The notes beneath the pieces were generated by a model that worked only from the letters and a program-made list of their open reading frames with translations, made no database searches and was not told the DNA's origin. A program made the position numbers and the translations under genes. Of a stretch of DNA of 64,000 nucleotides, positions 48,981 to 59,114 are shown one piece after another (positions within the stretch are counted from its first letter, which is position 1; each line of letters starts with the position of its first letter). This stretch comes from Lunularia cruciata. Taxonomy: Eukaryota; Streptophyta; Marchantiopsida; Lunulariales; Lunulariaceae. Where the stretch lies: the NCBI GenBank assembly GCA_948567375.1, contig OX419762.1, positions 35,321,034 to 35,385,033 of the forward strand, read 5' to 3'.

Positions 48981-50755
48981 GAGCTTTTGCCATTGTTTCT
49001 CCTTGGCTTTAGGCCCCTTTTTGCTTAGGCCTCTAGCTAGATTGCTCCATCCTTACTTCTATGTGCTTTTTTACCTTCTCATTTCCTTTGGAGTATTCTA
49101 TTTGGCCTTTGGGTCTTGAGTTTGATTGAAAAAACAAAGCTTGAAACTTGGAACTGAAATTGAAAGGGCAATCAGACACAAAGGTTAAAGACTAAAATGA
49201 ATGATGACAATAGTAAAGTGATGTGAATACTAGACATATATTTCTAATTTTTGATTAATTTTTAGGTTAAACTTGTACACTACTCTTGTTAAGGCTAGTA
49301 AGTAGACTCCACAACCTAAAGCATGAAACAACTTAAAAGTTTTGAAAATAAATTCATAAATTAATAATTAATTAATTAATTAATTAAATTATTACTAGCA
49401 ATAGACTTTTTGAATCCATAGACCAACCTACAACCAAGCACTTTTGGGGATCAAAAGCACATATTTGAAGAGTTATGGTTAACCTTACTATATGTGGAGA
49501 AGATGATTCAAGAGATGGATCAATGTTGGGAGAGCTAGTTAGAGAGCATGTGGGAGGTAATTAGAGTAAGGTTGTAAGAGATGATTCAAGAGACAATTGA
49601 GGGTTAGGTAAGTGCAATGGTCTTGTTTGCTCAAGAGAACCATTGGTTATAGGCTTGAGAAGAGCTTTGATTCAAGCGTGAGAATGGAGCAATAGAAGAC
49701 ATTGGAGACTTAAGACATGAGATTGGCAGCTTGGGATTGGGACCATTCAAGCATCAATGTCTTGGCCTCTAGAGTCTAGGGAAGAAATTAATTTTCATCA
49801 ACCTCTTGGGACAAATTAAATAGAGCAAGAGCAATTAGCTTATCAAAGTTTGATTTCTATATTTGTCCGATTCAATCAAATAGAGAGTATAATATTAGAG
49901 CTATTTGCATAGGTTTAGGATAAGTGAACTTTGACATTGACAAAATGTGCTCTTGTAGGAAAACAAGTTTTGCAATTGATGCATGAAGTCAATGTGCTTT
50001 GTAGCAAGCTTCCATGGTGATGGTGAGACAAATAGAAGAAAAATTCCAAGTGACCAACTCTCATGGTCTCTATTGATTAAGTGAGTAAGTGAGTATTATG
50101 CATGAGGGTTTAAGGTAGAGAGGATTAAGCATGCAAGAGATAAACATGATTTACTTGTCAAAATTGCAATTATGATTTTGGCCCATATATAGGTTCTTAT
50201 ACAAGAGAGATTTTGTATTGGCAAGTTCTTCTACTAAATGGTTCTTGTACTAGAATGCTCTTACATCAAATGGTTCTTATACCATAGGGTTTGGCTACCG
50301 CATATGGTGGAACATGCAGAACAACATATCTCATTTGAATTTATTAGTGGACAATTAGGATTAGGAGCCTAGCATTGCTAGCATGGACAATTAATCATAC
50401 CATCCAATAGGGAGTCTTTTTGAGCCGGTTCATGGTCCTACCATTATGGAGTTCATTGGCATGTGCATGGGTATGGGCGTGAACCACCACTACCACAAAC
50501 AAGCAATCACTCATGCTTGTGGATGGGACATTGAAGGTAGAGGGAGATCTCTAGTGGTTATAGATAGGCCTGATCATTTCTCTTATAGGCTTTTGTTTCT
50601 TTGTTCTTTGTCCTTTATTTTGGGATACACTGCATTTCTCTTTTATGTCTTACTTTCTGGTCATGGCTTTACTTGTGTACTTTCAATAGATTACTTCTAG
50701 ATACCTTTATTTTCTTTATTTACATGGGGCCATAGAGTGACTATCTATGGCATCA
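48981..50755. other. No supported gene
   Basis: AT-rich, with an (AATT)n tract at about 49365-49390. An 84-codon frame at 50446-50700 has hydrophobic segments but no recognisable family. Confidence 0.45.
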
Positions 50756-51358
50756 TGTAATCTTTTGAGGATAGGAGACCTGAAGAGAAACACAAAAGAA
50801 GAAACACACAATTTCACACTCCACTTTTGATGCCCCAAAGGAGCACCTTGACTATATTATATAGCAAAGAGGACACCACCAAAGGAAGCTCCACCCTTGG
50901 ATTAGATACATGGATTGGTGAACTGTAAGCAAGCTCTACCCTTAGACTGGTTGCATGCATGGATGACATGTTGATTTTGATCCTATCTGGTTGGTCAAAC
51001 CATCTTTGAATAGAGAGAATCTTTAGAGAATCTTCTTATAGGAATCTCCAAATCGTGTGGGTGAGATACCATAGAAAATCTCTCAATGAGACAAACATGG
51101 AGGGAGGGAAGGCCAGCCTTTCCTCTATTGGGTAGGTGGGAGGGAGTATGCACATTTTTGAAACCTAATTCATATGTTTAGGCCTCCAGAATTAGCTTTA
51201 AAGTTTCTAGGCTATTTTTGGCTCCTGCTCTATTAGTAGAAGTCCTGTTTTTGTGACACCTCTATCTGAACTACCTATCCCATCATACACAACATCCTTC
51301 CAGATGTTACCAAGCTGATTTTCAACTCTTGATGATATATCTAGCTATTGGTATTACA
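50756..51358 (-). mobile_element. 3' LTR of chromovirus B
   Basis: 603 bp. On the minus strand it starts TGTAATACC right after the polypurine tract AGAGGAGATG, and its other end is TGTAAT on the plus strand. It is collinear with the solo LTR at 38776-39372 (shared TATATTATATAGCAAAGAGG and GGAAGCTCCACCCTTGGATT). Confidence 0.88.
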
Positions 51359-51419
51359 AACATCTCCTCTATTAAGACGTAACGTCCTCATTGCAAAGTT
51401 GTTGCTCAAAAGATTTCAC

Positions 51420-51575
51420 TAACACTAGTGCATTGGTCAAGTTGGATGCTGGCTCCCATGTTGCCTCTTATAGTGGATACCCTTTCCAATGTACAAGATA
51501 TTCCACATGTGGATGGCGAGTACTCTGGATGCATTTATGGAAAATATGTGTGACTTCATATTCCTTTTTGTCATC
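51420..51575 (-). pseudogene. Chromodomain of chromovirus B
   Basis: The minus strand reads EYEVTHIFHKC, then VEYLVHWKGYPL, one in-frame stop, then EATWEPASNLTNA. This is a textbook chromodomain pattern apart from the stop. It follows the integrase tail with GPFSILPQIG and VFHVSLLHRY (51830-51603). Chromodomains of this kind steer integration to particular chromatin. Confidence 0.9.
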
Positions 51576-53303
51576 AATGAGTGTTGGACAAGGTCAAATC
51601 TCCTATATAGAAAGAAAGTGGTACAATTGGGGTGCATATCTATGTAGTAAGGAAACATGGAAAACTGGAAAGATCTTCATGTGTGGTGGTAGCTCCAAGT
51701 AGTAGGCCACTGTGCCAATTTGAGGGAGGATAGAAAACGGCCCAATAAAACAAGGTCTGAGCTTACAAGGGCCAACTAATGTGAGGTTGGTTGTTGATAA
51801 CAAAACTTGATCCCCAACATTGAACTCCATGTGCCGATGATGTGCATCTATAAACTATTTTTGTCGATTTTGGACAATCTGCAACCTATTTCGGTGTTCT
51901 CCATTCCTTGTTGGATTTTAGAAACAAAAATGTTGACAACATCCACCTTTGTATCCACAAGGTGGATTTTCATCAAGCTCAAAGGTTTGAAAGGATGCTC
52001 TCCATTGATGAGGAGGAATTATGTAACCTATGGGGATGCATTCATTGAATTGTTGTATGCAAATTCCACTAGTGGCAGTAAAGTATCCTCCCTTTCTTGT
52101 TCTTCTAGGGTGAATCCCCGGAACATATCATCAATGGTGTGATTAGCCCACTATATTAGACCATTGGTCTATGGATGGTAGGTTGTGTACATGGCCAACT
52201 TGGTTTTGAACAACCCCAAAAGTATTCTCCAAAAAAAGCTGGTGAATTGAGTGCCTCTATCGATGATGAGCACTCAAGATAGGCCATGGTGAGAAAAGAC
52301 TACATCTAACTACAATTGAGCTAATTGTGGAACATTCATATCCTTGGTGGTAGGATGCATATGAATCATTTTGCTAAGTTGGTCAACAAAGACTACAATG
52401 GAGCCAAACTCGGAGGTGGTCTTGGGCAATTTGCAAATCAGAAACATGCTTACCTGTTCCCAACATTGTGTAGGAGTAGGAAGGGTTGAAGGAGTCCCAA
52501 GGAAGATTGATTAGAAACTTTATTTTGTTGATGGAGTAGGAAACTTTGAATGTACTCCATCACATTGTTACTCATCTTGGGCCAATAGTAATGGCATTTG
52601 GTTGCATCCAAGGTCTTGTCCACTCCAATGGGATCTACAATGGCAAAATCATGAAATCCTACTAGGATGGTGGTTTTTATGCTTGTGTCATCTGGGATCC
52701 ATAACTTGCCATCACAAAAAGTGAGTCCTTGGGTACTGGTGATGCCTTTAGATGATCAAGGTCCTACAATCTATGGATCAATTTTTATAGCAACAAGCAT
52801 CCTTGGCCACAATTAAGAGAAATATGCAACTAGATGCCATCTATCATGCCATTGGACTGCATATGCAATTGTATGCCATCCCTCATACCACTCTTGTTGT
52901 AGGATTGCTCTTATTGCCACACAATGATGTATTTGTAGCCAATTTGATTGGACATTTTGGGTCATACCATTTCAAGATTGGCACATGAAGTACTACATCT
53001 TTCAATTCTTGAAAGTCCAATTCTTGTGCGGTTCCTCATATCCACATCTTCCCCTTGCCAAGTAGTGCCATGAGAGGTTGTGCCACCTTGGAGAAGTCTT
53101 TGATGAATAGCCAATAGAACACTATCAATCCTAAGAAACTCTTGAGTTGAGTATGATTTTTTGGAGCACTTGGATACCTTCTGCACTTACTCTATGCCCC
53201 AAATAGTCTACTTAAATTTTTAAAAACTCACACTTCAAGATTTTGGCATACAATTGATTCTATTGTAGAATTTGGAAAACTTGCTGATGTTGCTTGTGTT
53301 CAC

Positions 53304-53883
53304 TCATGGTCCTACTATAGACAAGATGTCATCTAGGAAAACAATAACATATTTCTCCAAGTGTAGATGAAGTATATCATTCATCAAACTCATGAAAGTG
53401 GCCAGTGTGTTGGTGAGGCCAGACAACATCACCAGGTACTCAATGTGACCATACTTTGTTTGAAAGGTAATCTTATGGACGTCTTCTTCCACAATCCAAA
53501 TTTGGTTGTAACCGCTCAAGTTTGGTGAAGTGTTTTGCCCCATTGAGTTGATCAAATAGGTCATCCATGTGGGGTAAGGGGTATGTATTCTTCATTGTTT
53601 GTTGATTTAGGCCTTGATAGTCAATGCACATGCGCACTTTACCATCCTTTTTCTTCACAAACAAGACAAGAGCCCCAGATGGTGATATGCTAGGTTGGAT
53701 AAACCCTTTTTGCAGCATATCCTCAATTTGAGCCTTACACTTCTCTAACTCATGAGGTGATAGACAATATGGGGCCTTACAAGCAGGTGCATTCCCAGGG
53801 ATTATTTTGATTTTATGATCAACTCTCCTTTTTGGTGGTAATCCTAAGAGTAGTTCATTTGAGGAAAACATATTGAAACTCAT
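53304..53883 (-). pseudogene. Reverse transcriptase of chromovirus B
   Basis: Two overlapping frames cover the RT core. The first has [17 protein letters not shown] and [18 protein letters not shown] followed by [16 protein letters not shown]. After a frameshift near 53540 the second has SGYNQIWI and the active site VIVFLDDIL (about 53350-53325). The Asp pair is intact, but the conserved PFGL.NAP box has become LSGLTNTLA. Confidence 0.88.
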
Positions 53884-53941
53884 TGATCACACCTTAGTTA
53901 CTCTGGAACTTGTCCATTGACTTTTTCACTCTAGACTTCTC

Positions 53942-54451
53942 TTATTTCCCCATGAAACATCTATCTGTCTTATATATAGCTATTGTTCCTATGACATATA
54001 GAGGTAATTCTTGCTTTTTTGCTCTCTTTTTAGCTCCAATGATCTTCCATTGGTGAGTCCTCACTACTTTCTTCTTCCAATCGACTATCGGGTTATAATG
54101 CTCCATCCATGGCATACCTAGGATTGCATCATAACAAGCTAACCGTATCACTTGCCACTCAATTGCTTCTTGATACTCTCCTAAAAAGAGTGCCACCTTT
54201 CTAGGTAATGACTCAATCCTCTCTATCTTCCCAGTGGGTAATTCTACTTCATCATTCTCATCTTTCTCTAGATCTGTTCCCAACCTTATTGCAACATAGC
54301 AAGACAAGACATTCTTTTTTGCTCTAGGTTCTATCAATACTCTCACCTGATTTCCTTCTAAGACTCCATTTACAACAATCAATGGTGAGCTTGTCTTTCT
54401 TAATCTCTTTGCACTCGTCCTCTTCCTTTCCCTGCTATTTTGCTTTTCCAT
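53942..54451 (-). pseudogene. Aspartic protease region of chromovirus B
   Basis: 169 open codons. LVVNGVLEGNQVRVLIEPRAKKNVLSC fits the gypsy protease pattern (VRVLIDSGA..N.LS), split here as VRVLIEPRAKKNVLSC. The catalytic DSG has become EPR. It continues with CYDAILGMPWMEHYNPIVDW, the usual ILGM.WL....P.IDW-type end. Confidence 0.85.
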
Positions 54452-54589
54452 TGAGCTAGTAAGGCTACAAGGTACATTTATTGGCGATCTTTGTTTTCTA
54501 AAGTGATTTCTGCATCCTCTTCTTCAATTCTTCTCTCCATGTTGTTCATAGATTGCATGTATGGAGGCTGAGTGCCTCTAGGAAAATGA

Positions 54590-54640
54590 GTGCAACAATT
54601 GATGGCGAGGTGCCCAACTTGGCCACAATTGTAACAACTA
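54590..54640 (-). pseudogene. Gag zinc knuckle of chromovirus B
   Basis: The minus strand reads CNNCGQVGHLAINC, a complete CX2CX4HX4C nucleocapsid knuckle, followed by a basic/Pro tail leading to the protease frame. Confidence 0.85.
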
Positions 54641-55440
54641 TGTTATTTTGCTTGAGTCTCTTCTCCTTGTGGGACCCTACTGCTAATTTCTTTGACTCAT
54701 CCACACTCTCCTTTGGGTGGTCATGCTCCTCATTCTTAGAATCAAATATTGCCCAATTCCGTAAGGATTGGTCCTCCAAAGTATTATGTTTTAGCCCAAT
54801 AAAGTTGAGTTTGGGTGACCTCTTCACCTCCTCCTAGCGTGCTTGCTATTCTTTGAGCACAAGCAATGGCTTCAAAAATAGTACGAGGGTTTTGTACCAT
54901 TACTTCTTGGTGGATTTGTATTCTTTCAACCCTTATTTGAAATTATCCAGAGCTTCTACTAGACTCATGTTGGTTATTGCAACATGTAGATCAAGGAATA
55001 CCTCCACATATTGTTGTTCACTATTCGTCTACTTTAAACCCCATAGTCGGGTTTGGGCTATTTGCATCAAATCCACCAATTAGAAGTTCTTCAATAGCCC
55101 TTCCTGCATGGCCATCCAAGTAACTTCCATTCCTTTTGGCAACATTGATTGTTCCCAAGCGTCATACTATGTTAGGGCTTTATCAGTCAAGTACTCACAT
55201 GCAAACACAATGGTAGAACAATCAAAGATTTCAGTTGTGAAAATTTGAAAGTATCAATTCATTCTTGAAATCCAATTTGCCATGATTCCCATGGAACATT
55301 TTCCCTTGTAAGGCTCAATGTTGCAAATCGTCTTCATGTACAGTAACAATGTGGCCTTGTTGTCAATCATGGTCAGTTTCCTTTGTCATGCCATCTGTAG
55401 TGTTGCATCTAGATTGCTTGGACATTGGAGTTCTAGAGAT

Positions 55441-56854
55441 AGTAATTAGAGTTATTTTAGCAATTTCTCAAAGACTTCTTTCTGACGGTCAGATTTTGTG
55501 TTCGGGGTACTGACTTCACCATCACTTTGCACCGTATGCACAATCAAGTGTGATGTCAACAAGATTGTTAGGGTTTCAGACCTAGCTCAAGTCTAGGAGT
55601 ATACTTTTGAAGTGTAGCTCCAGAGAGCTCACTTCTCTGATGTTGAACCTTCGAGTTCCTACCTATGGTGGATAGAGGCTGGCAAGCATCACGTGGATTC
55701 TCTTAGCTAGAGTGGGTGTGTCTTGATTGTAATCAATGCTCAATTGTTGGTAATTTATAGAGTGACAGATCAAGTATTGATATGAGTTGACTTGAGTTGA
55801 GAGTGGTAAACAATCTGATTACATAAGAGAAATGAAATCAAGGGAAATTGGGTGCATGAACTTTGAGTATTGGTGTTATCTCCAAGCTCAGTGGATTGTT
55901 GGTAGCTCAATTGAAGTTCAACTTTTCCTTGGTGTGTAGAAGCTCATTGCTAGATGGAGATTTGGTAGTAAGGCAGAAGGTGTGCGGAACCGTTGGCCAA
56001 TTCTCAAGCACAAAAGGAGCAAATTTTGAGCAATGGTTTTGATTTTGAGCTCAAGAGGTGAAGGTAGGACCAATTTGTTGTGAGCTGGGCTTCGGGGCAT
56101 AGGGCTATGGGCTATGAGAGGCTACAAAGGCCAGCAAGCTAGCTTGAGGCTAGCTAGTTTAGAGTAGATCCTGGTCATTGGTTGGCAAAATCTACCTTTT
56201 CTACTAGATTGTGCGCAACAAGGTTTGACCCCTAGATCTCTTGTTCCTAGACTGGTGCCCTAGCCAACTTGTCCACCCTCATTTTTTGTCCTAGTGATTG
56301 CACCATTGTTATCTATACACTTGTAGCTTTGGCTAGGAGAGGTAGTTTGATCCCATTCTTAGTGATCTTGGTAGCTTAGGACTTAGATACAAACTTCTCT
56401 TATGTCAAATGCCAAATAGTGGCAGAGTCAGTCCCGTGTTGTTTTATGGGATGGAAGGTTTTTGTTTAGATTTCTTGTGATTGGACCCTCCATTCTCTGC
56501 TTCTTATTTATGCACCACGTTTGTGTGAGGTGCCCTAACTTTTGAGCGTTGGTATTCTAGTGTGCTCTTGATAGTGAGGATGGAGTGATGACCAACAGAT
56601 CATGAGAGTGCGTGTTGTGATGGTAGGTTATAGGTTGCCTTTTCCCCTAGTGTAGTTATCTTGGTTAGAGTTACATTAGTGGGTGGTGCTTAGTTGGTAT
56701 TGGCACTTGGTGGTGTTGGCACTTGGTGAGGTACTTGCGGTTACAACTTGCGGTTGCAGTTTGTGGTTCCGATTTGTTGTTGTAGTTTGCGGTTGCGGTT
56801 ACTTTGTCACAACAAAGTTCTTTGGAGATTTCAGAGGAGATAGCACTATAGTAC
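55441..56854. other. Interval between elements B and A
   Basis: No gene is supported. The expected 5' LTR of element B is not recognisable here. The interval contains a tRNA-like SINE candidate at 56200-56282 and a short run of GCGGTTGC/TTGCGGTT repeats at about 56735-56795. The intact element A starts right after AGTAC at 56850-56854. Confidence 0.45.
56200..56282 (-). repeat. tRNA-like, SINE-type pol III promoter candidate
   Basis: On the minus strand, AAGTTGGCTAGGGCACCAG resembles the tRNA D-arm and A box (56268-56257). GGGGTCAAACCTT (56231-56221) resembles the T-arm and B box, about 25 nt later, with an anticodon-arm-like stretch between. The acceptor stem does not pair well, so it is not a functional tRNA gene. 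It is best read as the tRNA-derived head of a SINE. The body and tail were not delimited. Confidence 0.4.
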
Positions 56855-57546
56855 TGTAACACCCATTTGTGCATGTGTGTGGTATTGTGATATTTAGCTT
56901 GGTATTACAAGTACTTAAGAGATATTATTTATATAGAGATAAAGGATGGTTCTATATTAGTCATGGTTAGCTAAAGTTAGTCATAGCTAAGATAGATGGG
57001 ACCTTACTTTAGAGGAAGTAGAAAAGATGAGCACCACTATTTTGGATTTTAGTGTGTTGACTTGGTATTATTCCTAGGTGTTTGGCTTTGGGGAAAGAGT
57101 TGAGAACTCTTGGGCCCGCAAGCCTTTTTGTTTTGGATTCTTCTTTAGTCCAAGGATAGCCCATGTGAAGGAATCCTTGCTTTAGTGGTTGGGTCAAGAT
57201 AAGACCACATGCTTAGGGGAATATGCCCATGTGAATGGATATTCCTTTCTACTTTTTGACTTTACTTGACTTTTAGTCTAGTAACTTGAGTTACTACGGT
57301 AATTAGTAACTTTGGTACGTAACTATTTCACAAGTATATAAACAAGGAGTGAGGAGGTACTCATCATCCTTTCATTTGCAACTATCTCTCTTTCATTGAG
57401 TTCTCTAGTGAGCAATGTCTTGAGTCTTGGAGTGTTAGCCTTGGAGGAGTATGATGGAGTTGGGGTTCCTTGCCTTCTTAGTCCATGGTGCGCTACCATA
57501 ATAGCCATCAGAGGTTCATCCAGAGTGAGAGACAGGCCGGCTCACA
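56855..57546 (+). mobile_element. 5' LTR of element A
   Basis: 692 bp, TGTAACACCC...GGCTCACA. It contains the TATA box and, after about 57365, the presumed transcribed R-U5 part. It is near-identical to the solo LTR at 41089-41783. Confidence 0.93.
57335..57342 (+). promoter_or_regulatory. TATA box in the LTR of element A
   Basis: TATATAAA followed by CAAGGAGTGAGG, about 210 bp before the LTR end. Genomic RNA would start roughly at 57365-57375. The solo copy at 41.1 kb has lost the AAA of this box. Confidence 0.65.
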
Positions 57547-57550
57547 TTTT

Positions 57551-57568
57551 TGGTTCCGTTGCCGGGAC
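57551..57568 (+). other. Primer-binding site of element A
   Basis: TGGTTCCGTTGCCGGGAC lies four bases after the LTR. It has the TGG that pairs with a tRNA CCA end. GTTGCCGGG resembles the complement of aspartate tRNA, used by several non-chromodomain plant gypsy elements, not the initiator-Met site of elements C2 and C3. The TTCC in place of GCGCC leaves the exact tRNA unsure. Confidence 0.7.
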
Positions 57569-57587
57569 CTCTCTAGAAGGCAAGATA

Positions 57588-57758
57588 ATGTTCCGCGTCC
57601 AATTCTACATTAGGCAGAAGGAGGCTATGAGAGCTCACTTGGAGAGAACATTAGGAGAGGAGAGGGCTGAACTTATGTTAGAGAACCAAGATCCATTTGT
57701 ATACCCTGTAGTTCATTATGATGTCTTTGAGGTGATTTTGTACATCTTGTACACATGA
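57588..57758 (+). CDS. Leader ORF 1 of element A, 56 residues
   Basis: Starts at an ATG 20 bp after the primer-binding site, the first ATG after it. The second half (MRAHLERTLG, then PFVYPVVHYD, ending YILYT) is clearly related to leader ORF 3 at 58882-59046. No known family is recognised. Being the first ORF on the genomic RNA, it would be translated before Gag-Pol or would need to be bypassed. Confidence 0.45.
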   Translation: MFRVQFYIRQKEAMRAHLERTLGEERAELMLENQDPFVYPVVHYDVFEVILYILYT

Positions 57759-58405
57759 GAGGAATTGGAGAGATTGTGTGAGGTGGATTGCAGATTTTGG
57801 AGATTAAGGTGATTTTGGGCAAAATCTCAAGTTTGAGATCTGGACTTGAGATTTCTACACATGATAGCTTGGGTTATCTTTCAGTTAGCACACTTGAAAT
57901 TATTGAGAGAGCTTCCATGCGCACTGGGCTAGAATTTTTGAAAGTTGATAGGGTAAAGTGCTCCCGCAACTGCATGCTCTCTAGAAAATTGTACAGAGTC
58001 TGCCATTTCTTCAATTTTCAGTGAATTGTCCTGAAAATTTCCAAGAAAATTCAGTGCATTGTATCCTACCTGCTGCCACAAAAATTAGAGAGAGATCATT
58101 TTTGCGCAGTGCGTTATGAGTTTTTGAAGTGAGGGGGGTGGTTTTCAGACCAAATCTGAAATATGGGTGCTGAATAGAAAGGTGTCTAGGCCAAATGGCT
58201 TGATGAAAAGATCTAAAATTTTGCAGGGAGGGACGCCCTAGAGTTGTGATCAAGTGTGGAAAATTTCAGAGGACTGTGACATATTCGTTGGGAGATTTGA
58301 GTGACATTGTGAGGAAGGGTCAATTCTGCAGAGTGGAGATCTCATGCATGAGAAGTTTGAGATCAACAAAAAGCATGTTTGAGTGTTTAGATTCATCTTG
58401 GGAAC

Positions 58406-58879
58406 ATGGAGGGTCATCAAGAGTGGAAATTGAGATTATGCAAGGTTCCCCAAGGGTTTGAAGTGATTGTAGGGGTGGATTTGAGGAAAAGAGAGTTTAC
58501 AATAGAATTTGAAGAGAGTGTTGAGAGGATCCAAAAACCTACACCACTTGGAGGAAAGAGTGAGTCTAAGTGCTTTCTATGTGGAGAGAAGGGACATAAG
58601 GCAAGTTCATGTCCATTAACCTTTGAGAGCAAGAGATTGAGGGAAAGGAGAGGCTTACTTGACTTGGGTTTGCATGTTGGACCTTCTTCACCAAGATTGG
58701 GAGGGAGAAGATCTAAGACCAAGGAGTTGTGTGAGGTTTGTGGAGTTGAAGGACTTCCAAAAGGACATGAGTGTAGTGGAGTAAAAGCACTTTTGGAAAC
58801 TTTGGTGAAGGATCTTGGAGAGAGTCTTAGTACAGCTACAGAAATACTACCACCTTCATCAGCTAGTTCTCAAGATTAG
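58406..58879 (+). CDS. Leader ORF 2 of element A, zinc-knuckle protein of 157 residues
   Basis: The ORF contains VIVGVDLRKREFTIEFEE, then the zinc knuckle CFLCGEKGHKASSC (residues about 56-69, CX2CX4HX4C), a basic stretch (KRLRERR), and a second Cys/His cluster, CEVCGVEGLPKGHEC (residues about 109-123). It is separate from the Gag-Pol knuckle. The arrangement resembles nucleic-acid-binding Gag-like proteins with a DUF4283-type lead-in, but that match is weak. An overlapping frame at 58246-58461 ends in SSRVEIEIMQGSPRV and may be the original N-terminus, one frameshift away. It ends TAG, two bases before the ATG of leader ORF 3, which could allow reinitiation. Confidence 0.6.
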   Translation: MEGHQEWKLRLCKVPQGFEVIVGVDLRKREFTIEFEESVERIQKPTPLGGKSESKCFLCGEKGHKASSCPLTFESKRLRERRGLLDLGLHVGPSSPRLGGRRSKTKELCEVCGVEGLPKGHECSGVKALLETLVKDLGESLSTATEILPPSSASSQD

Positions 58880-58881
58880 TG

Positions 58882-59046
58882 ATGGAGATAATCTTTCAAC
58901 TTATGGATAAACTATCCATGAGAGTTAGATTAATATGCACTCTAGGATTTGATGTTGCTATAGAAATCTTGGAGCAACCTGAACCTTTTGTGTTCCCTAG
59001 AGTGGATTATTCTCAGATGGTGTTAGTCATGTATATACTCTATTAG
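58882..59046 (+). CDS. Leader ORF 3 of element A, 54 residues
   Basis: ATG at 58882 lies two bases after the stop of leader ORF 2. It contains MRVRLICTLG, PFVFPRVDYS and ends YILY, aligning without gaps to the C-terminal 42 residues of leader ORF 1 (about 18 identities). It ends 68 bp before the Gag-Pol ATG. Function unknown. Confidence 0.45.
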   Translation: MEIIFQLMDKLSMRVRLICTLGFDVAIEILEQPEPFVFPRVDYSQMVLVMYILY

Positions 59047-59114
59047 TAATAGAGTGAGAGAAAAGAAAAGAGAAAAAAAAAATTAAGAGAAAAGAAAGAT
59101 AGTGAGGGGTTAAG

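Larger units (their letters stand above)
50756..55440 (-). mobile_element. Decayed chromovirus B, one LTR visible
   Basis: Minus-strand order: gag from about 55440, zinc knuckle (54640-54590, CNNCGQVGHLAINC), protease (54451-53942), RT (53883-53304), integrase and GPF module (51830-51603), chromodomain (about 51570-51420), polypurine tract and 3' LTR. No matching LTR was found on the 5' side (55440-56854), so the 5' end is truncated or replaced. This is the least decayed of the three chromoviruses, with several open frames over 130 codons, but each domain is interrupted. Confidence 0.85.

Noticed and set aside
56221-56280. Functional tRNA gene
   Set aside because: Box-like motifs are present but the acceptor stem does not pair and the anticodon arm is poor, so a SINE-type fragment is the better reading.
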